This document shows, one piece after another, positions 1-9,053 of a DNA stretch of 64,000 nt. Made by a program: the position numbers and the translations under genes. Positions within the stretch are counted from its first letter, which is position 1, and every line of letters begins with the position of its first letter. The DNA comes from an uncultured Acetobacteraceae bacterium (GTDB lineage Bacteria; Pseudomonadota; Alphaproteobacteria; Acetobacterales; Acetobacteraceae), in the NCBI GenBank assembly GCA_937873095.1, contig CALMVI010000080.1, positions 42,711 to 106,710 on the forward strand, read 5' to 3'. The notes beneath the pieces are model-generated. The model was not told the origin of the DNA and made no database searches. It was given only the letters and a program-made list of their open reading frames with translations.

Positions 1-104
1 GACGGCTGCTGCCGGGCCACGGGCTGCAGCCCAGTTTCTACGCGGCGGCAGCCGGCTACCCGCTGGCCTGGCTGCTGCTGCGCTCCACCCGCGCGCTGCG
101 GTAG
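1..104 (+). CDS. C-terminal end of a membrane protein (partial)
   Basis: An open frame enters from the left edge (frame starting at base 3) and stops at TAG 102-104. The 33 visible residues end in a hydrophobic stretch (YPLAWLLLRS) followed by a short basic tail, as at the C-terminus of an inner-membrane protein. Too little is left to name a family. It converges on paoC, whose stop lies only 4 bases further on. Confidence 0.45.
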   Translation, partial: RLLPGHGLQPSFYAAAAGYPLAWLLLRSTRALR

Positions 105-108
105 CGGC

Positions 109-2304
109 TCACGCCAGCACGTCTTCCACCCGTATCGGCAGCTTGCGCACCCTGCGGCCGGTGGCGTGGAACACGGCGTTGGCGATCGCGGGGGCCACGC
201 CCACCATCGGCAGCTCGCCCGCGCCCTTGGCGCCCAGCGCGCCGGTGGCCAGATCCGGCGCGTCCACCGTCATCACCTCGATGTCGGGCACGTCGGCGTT
301 CACCGGCACGTGGTAGTCGGCGATGTTGCTGTTGACGATCCGCCCGGTGGCGCGGTCCACCAGCGTCTCCTCCTGCAGCGCCATGCCGATGCCGAAGACG
401 ATGCCGCCGAGCAACTGGCTGCGCCCGGTGCGGGCGTTCAGCAGCCGGCCGACCTCGAAGCAGCTGACGATCCTGCTGACGCGTATGGTGCCGAAATCCG
501 GGTCGATGCGGATTTCGGCGAACTGCGCCCCGAAGGAGTGGCAGGAATGCGCCTTGTAGGCGTCGCCAGGGGCGGAACTGCCTTCGGCGTCCACGGTGTG
601 CAGGCCGGCGCGCGCCATGACCTGCAGCACCGGCACCCGCCTGCCCGGCGCGGTCAGGTCGAAACCGTCGAGCCGTATGTCGGCGGGCGGCACCTGGGCG
701 AAGTGCGGGTCGAGTGCGGCCAGCGCCGCGAGCCGTGCCAGCAGCGCGTCGGCCGCCGCCTCGATCGCCGGAAGCACGCTGGCCGCGGTGGCCGAGCCGC
801 CGGAGACCGGACCCTGCGGAAACCGGCTGTCGCCGAGCTGCGCGCTGACGCGGGCGATGTCCACCCCCAGCCGGTCGGCGGCGCATTGCGCCATGATGGT
901 GTAGGTGCCGGTGCCCAGGTCCTGCACGCCGCTCTGCACCAGCACGGTGCCGTCGGAGCGGACCACGATGCGCGCATGGCAGGGCCGCCGGTTGGTGGGA
1001 TAGGTGGACGTCGCCATGCCCCAGCCGACCAGGATGCGGCCGTCGCGCATCGAGCCCGGCGTGGGGTTGCGCTGCCGCCAGCCGAACCGGTCCGCGGCCC
1101 GGCTGTAGCACTCGCGCAGACCCTTGCTGGCGAACGGCTTGTCCTTCTGCTCATCGCGCTCGGCGTAGTTCGCCAGGCGGAAGGCGAGCGGGTCCATGCG
1201 CAGCGCGTGCGCCATCTCGTCCATCGCCGATTCCAGCGCGAACATGCCGGACGATTCGCCCGGCGCGCGCATGTAGGTCGGCAGTCCCTGGTTCACCGGC
1301 ACCACCCGGTGCGTGACCGCCACGTTGCGGCAGGAATAGGCCATCTGGGTGACGACGCCGACCGGCTCGGAAAACTCGCCCAGCATGGGGTCCGACATCT
1401 GCGAGAACCCGTCATGCCTGATCGACAGCAGCCTGCCGTCGCGGCCGGCGCCGAGCCTGATCTTCTGGATCGTCTTCGGCCGGTAGCCGTTGGAGGTGAA
1501 CATCTGCGGCCGGGTCACCACCAGCTTGACCGGGCGCCCGACATGGCGCGCGGCCAGTGCGGCGATGGTGGCGGGCGGCCAGGTGTTGCCCTTGCAGCCG
1601 AACCCGCCGCCGACATAGGGGCACACCACCGTCACGCTTTCCTTCGGCAGGCCGAACGCCGAGGCCAGCGTCTCCTGCACCCCGGAAATCCCTTGCGTCG
1701 ATGTCCACACCGCGACCGTGTCGCCGCGCCACATGGCGATGGTGGCGTGCGGCTCCATCGGGTTGTGGTGCTCGACCGGCGTCTCGTACGTCGCCTCGAC
1801 CCTGACCGGCGCGCCGGCGAAGGCGGCATCCTCATCGCCGCGGCTGACGTCTGGCGACTTCTCGCCGTTCTGGAACTGCTTGGGCTTGTAGGCGCGCGAC
1901 AGCGCGCTCTCGTCCATGACGGTCACCGCCTCGGACGGCGCGTAGCGTACCCGCACGGCGGAGGCTGCAGCCTCGGCGCGCTCGAACGTGTCGGCCACCG
2001 CGACAGCCACGTGCTGGCCGTTATAGACGATCCGGCCGTCCTGCAGGAACGGATGCGTCACCGTCTGCTGCGCCGCCTTGTGCTGGTTCAGCGCGCCCGC
2101 GTTCTGGTGGGTGATGATCGCCACGACGCCGGGCATGCGCTCGGCCTGCGCGGTGTCGTAACCGGTGATGGCGCCTGCCGGAATGGTGCTCTGCACCAGC
2201 ACGGCGTGCAGGCAGCCTGGCACGTCGAACTCGGCGGCGTAGCGCGCCCCGCCCGTGACCTTCAGGCGCCCGTCCTGCCGTACGATGCCCTGCCCGATAT
2301 ACAT
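109..2304 (-). CDS. paoC: Aldehyde oxidoreductase, molybdopterin-binding subunit (PaoC-like)
   Basis: Large subunit of a xanthine-oxidase-family molybdenum hydroxylase. At 731 residues it is almost exactly the length of E. coli PaoC (732). It binds the molybdenum cofactor and hydroxylates the aldehyde carbon. The frame shows the expected GGGFGCKG loop (near residue 232), the arginine-bearing YMRAPGE segment, and the C-terminal GAKGAGELPM motif, whose Glu697 matches the catalytic base of the family. It is the last gene of a paoA-paoB-paoC row, 12 bases after paoB. No signal peptide is visible; in the known PaoABC complex the large subunit is carried to the periplasm with the Tat-tagged small subunit. 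The true substrate is not readable from sequence; aromatic or aliphatic aldehydes are the family norm. Confidence 0.9.
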   Translation of the reverse strand: MYIGQGIVRQDGRLKVTGGARYAAEFDVPGCLHAVLVQSTIPAGAITGYDTAQAERMPGVVAIITHQNAGALNQHKAAQQTVTHPFLQDGRIVYNGQHVAVAVADTFERAEAAASAVRVRYAPSEAVTVMDESALSRAYKPKQFQNGEKSPDVSRGDEDAAFAGAPVRVEATYETPVEHHNPMEPHATIAMWRGDTVAVWTSTQGISGVQETLASAFGLPKESVTVVCPYVGGGFGCKGNTWPPATIAALAARHVGRPVKLVVTRPQMFTSNGYRPKTIQKIRLGAGRDGRLLSIRHDGFSQMSDPMLGEFSEPVGVVTQMAYSCRNVAVTHRVVPVNQGLPTYMRAPGESSGMFALESAMDEMAHALRMDPLAFRLANYAERDEQKDKPFASKGLRECYSRAADRFGWRQRNPTPGSMRDGRILVGWGMATSTYPTNRRPCHARIVVRSDGTVLVQSGVQDLGTGTYTIMAQCAADRLGVDIARVSAQLGDSRFPQGPVSGGSATAASVLPAIEAAADALLARLAALAALDPHFAQVPPADIRLDGFDLTAPGRRVPVLQVMARAGLHTVDAEGSSAPGDAYKAHSCHSFGAQFAEIRIDPDFGTIRVSRIVSCFEVGRLLNARTGRSQLLGGIVFGIGMALQEETLVDRATGRIVNSNIADYHVPVNADVPDIEVMTVDAPDLATGALGAKGAGELPMVGVAPAIANAVFHATGRRVRKLPIRVEDVLA

Positions 2305-2316
2305 GGCTTGCGATCC

Positions 2317-3294
2317 TCAGGCGGTGACGGCCTGCAGCGCACGGCGCACCGTGTTCCGCAGCAGCGTCACCTTGAATGCGTTCTTCGCGTGCGGCTGGGC
2401 GCCGTCCGTCGCGCGCGCGGCCGCCTGCTCGATCAGGGCGGGGCTCAGTCGCTGCCCGCGCAGCGTCGCCTCCGACGCGTCCAGGCGCCAGGGCCGCGTG
2501 CCGACGCCCCCTGCCGCGAGCCGCACGTCACGCACGACGCCGCCCTGCAGCTCGATCCCGGCGGCGACCGACGCCAGCGCGTAGGCGTAGCTCTGGCGGT
2601 CGCGAACCTTGACGTAGGTGGCGCGCCGGTTGGCCGGCGCGTCGGGCACCAGGATCGCCGTGATCACCTCGCCAGGGCGCAGCACGGTCTCGATATGCGG
2701 CGTGTCGCCGGGCAGCCGGTAGAGCTGCTCCAGCTCCACCGTGCGGGTCTGGCCGTCCGCGCCGTGCAGCTCCACACGGGCGTCAGCCGCCACCAGCGGC
2801 ACCGGGAAGTCGGAGGGCTGGGTGGCGATGCAGCTGCCGGAACCGCCGAGGATCGCCAGCTCGCGGTTCTCGCCGGCGATGGCGGGGCAGCCCGATCCCG
2901 GCTCGCGCTTGTTGCAGGCAAAGCCTGGGTCGCGGAAATAGCCGCAGCGGGTCCTCTGCAGCAGGTTGCCGCCGGCGGTTCCCATGTTGCGTATCTGCGG
3001 CGAGGCTGCGGCCAGCAGCGCCTCGGACGCGGCCGGCACGCGCCGCTTGACGTCTGGGTGCTCGGCTACCTCCGCCATCGTCGCCAGCGCGCCGATGCGC
3101 AGGGTCGGACCGTCCAGCGAGATGCGGCGCAGGTCCAGGCGGTCGAGATCGACCACCAGGCTTGCCGCCTGCACGTTGTTCTTCCACAGCTGCATCAGGT
3201 CGGTGCCGCCGGCGATGAAACTCGCCTGCGGCACGGCGCCCGCACGCGCCGCGGCCTGTGTCGTGGTCGGCACCAGTCGCGAAAACTCCTGCAT
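2317..3294 (-). CDS. paoB: Aldehyde oxidoreductase, FAD-binding subunit (PaoB-like)
   Basis: FAD-binding middle subunit (325 residues; E. coli PaoB has 318) that passes electrons from the iron-sulfur subunit. The FAD-binding segments are recognisable (FIAGGTDLMQLW near 26-37 and NMGTAGGNLLQ near 103-113). Four cysteines (117, 127, 136, 155) sit in an insert after the FAD loop. This is the arrangement that gives the PaoB type, unlike most FAD subunits, an extra [4Fe-4S] cluster, and it supports a Pao assignment over a generic xanthine dehydrogenase. It starts 3 bases after the paoA stop and is followed 12 bases later by paoC, so the three are surely co-transcribed. Confidence 0.9.
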   Translation of the reverse strand: MQEFSRLVPTTTQAAARAGAVPQASFIAGGTDLMQLWKNNVQAASLVVDLDRLDLRRISLDGPTLRIGALATMAEVAEHPDVKRRVPAASEALLAAASPQIRNMGTAGGNLLQRTRCGYFRDPGFACNKREPGSGCPAIAGENRELAILGGSGSCIATQPSDFPVPLVAADARVELHGADGQTRTVELEQLYRLPGDTPHIETVLRPGEVITAILVPDAPANRRATYVKVRDRQSYAYALASVAAGIELQGGVVRDVRLAAGGVGTRPWRLDASEATLRGQRLSPALIEQAAARATDGAQPHAKNAFKVTLLRNTVRRALQAVTA

Positions 3295-3297
3295 CTA

Positions 3298-3873
<576 letters not shown>

Positions 3874-3904
3874 GAATGATCCGTGGATTGAGGCTTGATC
3901 GTGC

Positions 3905-5092
3905 TCAGCCGGTGACCGGCGCCTTGGATTTCCTGAGCGCCGACATCGCGTTCTGCGGCAGGCGCAGATGCGCCTCGACCAGCTCGGGCGGCGTCAGCGC
4001 CAGCCACTGGTCGGCGGACACGTCGACGTACCTGGTGGACGCAAACAGCTCGAGGTAGCGCGCGGTCGTGGTGCCGCGGTTCTCGATCCAGTGGCCGTTG
4101 CTCTTGGGCACGACGCCCACGTCGCCGGCGCGCAGGTCGAAGGTGCGCGCCTTGGCACCGGACTGGAACACGCCCATGCGCGCCTCGCCGGCCAGCCAGT
4201 ATTGCCATTCGTCGGCGTCCGGATGCCAGTGCAGCTCGCGCATGCCGCCCGGCTCGATCTCCACCAGTGCCGCGGCGACCTGGTCCGAGACGGGGAAGTT
4301 GCCGCTGTCGGTGATGCGCACGCTCCCCCACCGGGTCCGCTGCGGCGCCTGCGCCAGCATGGCGTGCTTGAACGTCTGGGGCACGGCACCCGCCGGGCCC
4401 GCGATCCTGTCCTGCGCGAGCGGCGGCGGGACGTGGGATTGGAAGATGTAGAGTTCCTTGTCGGGGATGTTCGCGAACGCGCTCTCCGGCAGGCCAAAAT
4501 TGCGCGCCAGCACGTCGCGCGGCACGTGCGCGAACCAGTCGGTGAGCAGGAACGTGCTGTTCTCGCTGAACTCGCCGTCCGGAAAGGCGAGCAGGAACTC
4601 GCAGCCATCCGGGCCCAGGCCCTGGATGGAATGCGGCAGCCCACCGGGAAAATACCACAGGTCGCCTTCGGCCACGTCGTCCTGGAAGCTGCGCCCGTCC
4701 TGGTCCACCGCGGTGATGCGTGCGGTACCATACAGCATGTAGGACCATTCGGCCTGCTTGTGCCAGTGCATCTCCCGAATTGCGCCCGCCTGCAGGCGCA
4801 TGTTCACGCCTGCCATGGCGGTTGCGGCCGGCAGCTCTCGCACCGTCACCTCGCGCGACCAGCCGCCCTGTTCGAGACGGTTATGCGCGTCGGAGAACGA
4901 GAAGCGCAGGTTGGGCACCGTGCCGTGGTCGGTTGGCGGTGCCGCCAGCAAATCTGGCCCTTCGGCGTCACGCGCCACGTCCCGAGGGCCGCGGTCGGTG
5001 GCGCCCTGCCCACCGCGCTGCGGCTCGGGAGCCGCACCGATGACGGCGAGGCCGGCTGCGGTCAGAACCGTGCGGCGCGACGTGTCCGGCAT
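3905..5092 (-). CDS. oxdC: Oxalate decarboxylase, bicupin, Tat-exported
   Basis: Two-cupin manganese enzyme (395 residues) expected to split oxalate into formate and CO2. Each cupin shows a full metal-ligand set: His109, His111, Glu115, His154 in the first domain and His288, His290, Glu295, His334 in the second. A loop with Ser-Glu-Asn-Ser at 176-179 matches the lid of true oxalate decarboxylases, which carries the catalytic glutamate; oxalate oxidases differ there. A twin-arginine leader ([13 protein letters not shown] near 5-17) predicts export of the folded, metal-loaded protein. It is the second gene of a likely minus-strand operon, upstream of paoA. Pairing with an exported aldehyde oxidoreductase suggests periplasmic handling of C2 aldehydes and acids, but that link is inference. 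Confidence 0.88.
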   Translation of the reverse strand: MPDTSRRTVLTAAGLAVIGAAPEPQRGGQGATDRGPRDVARDAEGPDLLAAPPTDHGTVPNLRFSFSDAHNRLEQGGWSREVTVRELPAATAMAGVNMRLQAGAIREMHWHKQAEWSYMLYGTARITAVDQDGRSFQDDVAEGDLWYFPGGLPHSIQGLGPDGCEFLLAFPDGEFSENSTFLLTDWFAHVPRDVLARNFGLPESAFANIPDKELYIFQSHVPPPLAQDRIAGPAGAVPQTFKHAMLAQAPQRTRWGSVRITDSGNFPVSDQVAAALVEIEPGGMRELHWHPDADEWQYWLAGEARMGVFQSGAKARTFDLRAGDVGVVPKSNGHWIENRGTTTARYLELFASTRYVDVSADQWLALTPPELVEAHLRLPQNAMSALRKSKAPVTG

Positions 5093-5181
5093 GGCGAGAT
5101 CCTTTTGGGTTCAAGCGGCCCGAACGGGCGACCCTGGCGGCAGTTCTTTTCGTCTTCCGCGGGAGCACCGGCGGACCGGCC

Positions 5182-6084
5182 TCATGCCGGAAAGCGCGGG
5201 AACGGCAGGCTGGCGTTCATGTGCGTGGCCGCGATGGCGGCATGCCCGGTGGCCACGCTGACCTGGGACAGTCCGCTCACCACGTCGCCTGCGGCGTAGA
5301 GGCCTGCGACGCTCGTCTGCTGGTGGGCGTCCACGAACAGCGCGCCGTCCTCGTCGGCCTCGGCGCCGAGCGTGGTCGCAAGCCCCGACCGGACCCGCGT
5401 GCCGAGCGCCGAGTAGATCGTGTCGAACCGGTGCTCGCCGCCATCCTGCATGTGCCAGGTGGCGATGCGGTCGCCCTGCACGGAGAGCGCCGTCACCGGC
5501 GTCTCGAGCACGGCGATGGACGCGTCGCTCAGCAACCGCCGGTCGTCGTCCGACATGTCCATCGGCTGACCCAGAGTCATCACCGTCAGGTCCGAGGTGT
5601 AGCAGCGCAGCAGCAGCGCCTCCTTCACCCGGCACTTGCCGAAGGCGATCAGCGCGATCTTCTGGCCGCTGGCCTCGTAGGCGTCGCAGATCGGGCAGTA
5701 GCGCACCAGGCCGCGGCGGACCGCATCGCGCACGCCAGGCAGGTCCGGCTCCACGTCCAGCCCGCCTGTCGCCAGCAGCACACGCTCGCAGGGAATGGTG
5801 CGGCCGGCGGCCCTCGCCTCGAACCCGCCCTCCTGCCGGCGCACCAGGCTCTCGACCTCGCCCGCCACGATTTCTGCGCCGTATTGCAGCGCCTGTTCGG
5901 TGAGCCGCGCCAGCAGCGCGTCGCCGGGAAGGCCGCTCGGAAAACCGACCAGGTTGTGCGAGACGGGAATCCAGGATGCCCGGCTGGCCCCGCCATCGAC
6001 GACGGTCACCGGCCTGCGGAACCGGCCCAGATAGGTGGCGGCAGTCAGGCCCGCCGGGCCGCCGCCGATGACGAGACAGTTCAT
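5182..6084 (-). CDS. Thioredoxin-reductase-like FAD oxidoreductase with altered NAD(P)H motif
   Basis: Flavoprotein of 300 residues built like a bacterial thioredoxin reductase. It has an N-terminal FAD motif GGGPAG (7-12), a redox-active pair CPIC (130-133), and a C-terminal FAD segment ending YAAGDVV. The second nucleotide-binding motif, normally GxGxxA, reads IALIAFGKCRV (143-153) and has lost the glycine pattern. NAD(P)H binding is therefore doubtful; oxygen, ferredoxin or another donor or acceptor is possible. It is the first gene of the minus-strand row leading to oxdC and paoABC (89-base gap), and it is divergent from the efflux operon. It is probably not the housekeeping TrxB. Confidence 0.75.
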   Translation of the reverse strand: MNCLVIGGGPAGLTAATYLGRFRRPVTVVDGGASRASWIPVSHNLVGFPSGLPGDALLARLTEQALQYGAEIVAGEVESLVRRQEGGFEARAAGRTIPCERVLLATGGLDVEPDLPGVRDAVRRGLVRYCPICDAYEASGQKIALIAFGKCRVKEALLLRCYTSDLTVMTLGQPMDMSDDDRRLLSDASIAVLETPVTALSVQGDRIATWHMQDGGEHRFDTIYSALGTRVRSGLATTLGAEADEDGALFVDAHQQTSVAGLYAAGDVVSGLSQVSVATGHAAIAATHMNASLPFPRFPA

Positions 6085-6246
6085 GAGACCTCTGCCGAGA
6101 CGTGTCCGCAGCTATCACGCCGCGTCCGCGCGCACGAGGCAACCGTGCTGCGCGGGCGCCGCGCGAGGTTGACCTGCGCCGGCTGGCCGGGCCACCCTGG
6201 CCGCAAGCCCGATCGGGCGCTTTGGCATGATAGCTGAGGACTGGGC

Positions 6247-7494
6247 GTGAGCGAGATGCTTGACAGGATGGAGGCGGACGTTCGCCGGAGCATTCCGGCG
6301 CGGCCCCGCCCCGACCCAGGCCGCGCAGCCATCACGGCCGAGGACGCAGGCAGGCCGAAGCGCGGCGACGACAAGCACGACGACGAGGACAAGGACGGCA
6401 AGGAAAAGGACGATAGCAAGTCCGAAGACGGGGACAAGGACGGCGGCAAGGAGGACAAGCCGAAAAGCCGCTGGCCGCTGATCATCCTCGGCCTCCTGAC
6501 CGTCCTGGCCATCGCGGGAGGCGTTTTCTACTGGTACAGCACGCGCGACCTTGAAAGCACCGACGACGCCTACACCGAAGGCAACGCGGTCTCGATCACG
6601 CCGAAAGTGTCGGGCTACGTGGTGGAGCGCCGCGTCGACGATAACAGTTTTGTGCATGCCGGCGAACTGATGCTGAGGATCGATCCGCGCGACTACGTCA
6701 CCGCGCGCGACCAGGCCAAGGCGAACCTCGACCTGGCGCGCGCAGAACTCGCCAGCGCACAGGTGCAGCTGCAGATCACGCGCGTGCAGGCGCCCGCCAA
6801 CCTGCAGCAGGCCCAGGCGCAGCTTGCGCAATCGCGCGCAAACCAGATCAACGCCGAACGCGAGTACCGCCGGCAGCACACGGTGGATCCGAGGGCGATC
6901 ACGCAGAGCAGCGTCGACCAGGCCAGCGCGCAGTTCCGATCGAGCAACGCGGCCGTCAGCTCCGCCGACGCGCAGGTGCAGGTGGCCGCCCTGGTGCCGC
7001 AGAACATCAAGTCGGCCGAGGATACCGTCAGGCAGCGCGCCGCCCAGGTCGAGCAGGCCGAGGCCAACCTGGCGCAGGCGGAGCTGAACCTGTCCTACAC
7101 CTTCGTCCGTGCGCCGCAGGACGGTCACGTCACCCAGCGCAACGTCGATGTCGGCACTTACGCGCAGGCCGGGCAGCAGGTGTTCTACATCGTGACGCCC
7201 GACGTGTGGGTGGTCGCCAACTTCAAGGAAACCCAGCTCGCCCGCATGCAGCCGGGCCAGGCGGTGACGATCCGGGTCGACTCCTATCCGAAGCTGAAGC
7301 TGCACGCGCATGTGGAAAGCATCCAGCAGGGCAGCGGCGCGCGCTTCACCGCGTTCCCCGCCGAGAACGCCACCGGCAACTTCGTCAAGATCGTCAGGCG
7401 CGTTCCGGTGAAGCTGACGATCGACAGCGGCCTCGATCCGAACGCGGGCCTGCCGCTCGGCATATCGGTCGAACCGACGGTCCACCTGAAGTGA
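6247..7494 (+). CDS. HlyD/EmrA-type periplasmic adaptor of a multidrug efflux system
   Basis: Membrane-fusion protein (415 residues) linking an inner-membrane pump to an outer-membrane channel. After an unusual, highly charged Lys/Asp/Glu-rich cytoplasmic segment (about residues 36-75) comes one transmembrane helix (about 78-98). The lipoyl half-motif TDDAYTEGNAVSITPKVSGYV follows, then a long alpha-helical hairpin rich in Gln/Ala, and the second lipoyl half (VRAPQDGHVT) with a beta-barrel domain. The start is GTG at 6247; an in-frame ATG at 6256 is the alternative. Its last four bases overlap the start of the MFS pump, so the two are translationally coupled. The substrate is unknown. Confidence 0.9.
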   Translation: MSEMLDRMEADVRRSIPARPRPDPGRAAITAEDAGRPKRGDDKHDDEDKDGKEKDDSKSEDGDKDGGKEDKPKSRWPLIILGLLTVLAIAGGVFYWYSTRDLESTDDAYTEGNAVSITPKVSGYVVERRVDDNSFVHAGELMLRIDPRDYVTARDQAKANLDLARAELASAQVQLQITRVQAPANLQQAQAQLAQSRANQINAEREYRRQHTVDPRAITQSSVDQASAQFRSSNAAVSSADAQVQVAALVPQNIKSAEDTVRQRAAQVEQAEANLAQAELNLSYTFVRAPQDGHVTQRNVDVGTYAQAGQQVFYIVTPDVWVVANFKETQLARMQPGQAVTIRVDSYPKLKLHAHVESIQQGSGARFTAFPAENATGNFVKIVRRVPVKLTIDSGLDPNAGLPLGISVEPTVHLK

Positions 7495-9053
7495 GCGGCG
7501 CGAAAGGCGGCGGCGCCAATCCCTGGCTGGTGGCGATCGTGGTGACGATCGCCGCGTTCATGGAGGTGCTCGACACCACCATCGTCAACGTGGCGCTGCC
7601 GCATATCGCCGGCGGCCTGGCCGTCAGCAGCGACAACGCGACCTGGTCGATCACCACGTACCTCGTGTCGAACGGAATCGTGCTGACGATCTCCGGGTCG
7701 CTCGGGCGGCGGATCGGACGCAAGCGATACTTCCTCATCTCCATCGCTGGCTTCACGGCGACGTCGCTCGCCTGCGGGCTGTCCACGTCGTTTCCGGAGC
7801 TGCTGCTGTTCCGCGCGCTGCAGGGCCTGTTCGGCGGCGGGCTGCAGCCGACGCAGCAGGCGATCATGCTCGACGTGTTCCCGCCCGAGAAGCGGCAGCA
7901 GGCGTTCTCGCTGTCGGCCGTCGCCATCATCATCGCACCGGTTCTGGGCCCGCTGATCGGCGGCTACCTGACCGACCAGTATTCCTGGCACTGGATATTC
8001 CTGATCAACGTGCCCGTCGGCGCGCTGACGTTCTTCGGCGTCACCAGCCTGGTGGCCAAGACCAGCGACGAGGACGAGCAGAGGCGCAACGCCCCGCCCT
8101 TCGACTACCTGGGAACCCTGTTCATCGCGCTGGCGCTCGGCTGCATGGAACTGGGTGCTGACCGCGGCGAGGATTACGACTGGCTCGCTTCGGGCTTCAT
8201 CCGCTGGATGGCGGGGCTTTCGGTGTTCGGCTACGTGTTCGGCGTCGCCTACCTGCTCTACGTGCGCAACCCGGTCGTCGATCTTCGCGTGTTCCTGGAC
8301 CGCAACTTCGCACTCAGCTGGGTGGCGATCGCGGTGATGGGTTTCGTGCTGTACGCGAGCGCCGTGCTGATCCCGCAATTCGGCCAGCAGCAGCTCGGCT
8401 ACAACGCGACTGTGGCCGGCTGGGTGCTGACGCCCGGCGCGGTCGTGCTGACCCTGCTGATCCCGTTCGTCAGCAAGATACTCGGCGTGGTGCCTGTGAA
8501 GTGGGTCATCATGCTGGGCGGAGTGGCGTTGGCGTCGGCGGCGATCTATTCGATGAACCTCGTCGCCGGCATCGATTTCTACCACCTGGCGCTGTTCCGG
8601 GCGGCGCAGACCGCGGCGCTGTCGCTGCTGTTCGTGCCGATCAGCACGGCCGCCTACATGACGCTGGACAAGAAACTGAACACCGACGGCGCGGCGCTGT
8701 TCAGCATGGCGCGCAACGTCTTTGGCGGCGTCGGGATATCGATCTCGACTGCGCTGGTCACCGACCACCAGCAGATCAGGCAATCCTACGCCTCCGAGCA
8801 CCTGACGGTGACGAACCAGCCCTACAACGTGCTGCTGCAGCAGGTGCAGCACGCGGCCCTCAGCGCGGGCTCCTCGCCGGCGCACGCGGCCGCCTCCGCA
8901 CCCGGCCAGGTGTTCCAGATGCTGCAGGCGCAGGCGGCCGTCCTGGCCTATAACGACGTCTTCCAGATCACCGCCGTGATTGCGCTGGGAATGACGGTCG
9001 CCGGCCTGTTCATGTCCAACATCAAGCCTGCCGCCGGCAGCGGCGGAGGATGA
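7491..9053 (+). CDS. DHA2-family MFS drug transporter (EmrB/QacA type)
   Basis: Fourteen-helix proton-driven exporter of about 520 residues. Its N-terminus carries the family signature (FMEVLDTTIVNVALPHIAG) and the following helices hold GRRIGRKR and an antiporter-type segment (PVLGPLIGGYL). I place the start at the GTG at 7491, which overlaps the adaptor stop codon (GTGA). A longer reading frame runs upstream but lies inside the adaptor gene and adds residues with no family match. With the adaptor before it and a NodT-type channel after it (ATGA overlap), it forms a complete tripartite efflux operon. Likely exports amphipathic toxic compounds; the substrate is not predictable. Confidence 0.9.
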   Translation: MSGAKGGGANPWLVAIVVTIAAFMEVLDTTIVNVALPHIAGGLAVSSDNATWSITTYLVSNGIVLTISGSLGRRIGRKRYFLISIAGFTATSLACGLSTSFPELLLFRALQGLFGGGLQPTQQAIMLDVFPPEKRQQAFSLSAVAIIIAPVLGPLIGGYLTDQYSWHWIFLINVPVGALTFFGVTSLVAKTSDEDEQRRNAPPFDYLGTLFIALALGCMELGADRGEDYDWLASGFIRWMAGLSVFGYVFGVAYLLYVRNPVVDLRVFLDRNFALSWVAIAVMGFVLYASAVLIPQFGQQQLGYNATVAGWVLTPGAVVLTLLIPFVSKILGVVPVKWVIMLGGVALASAAIYSMNLVAGIDFYHLALFRAAQTAALSLLFVPISTAAYMTLDKKLNTDGAALFSMARNVFGGVGISISTALVTDHQQIRQSYASEHLTVTNQPYNVLLQQVQHAALSAGSSPAHAAASAPGQVFQMLQAQAAVLAYNDVFQITAVIALGMTVAGLFMSNIKPAAGSGGG

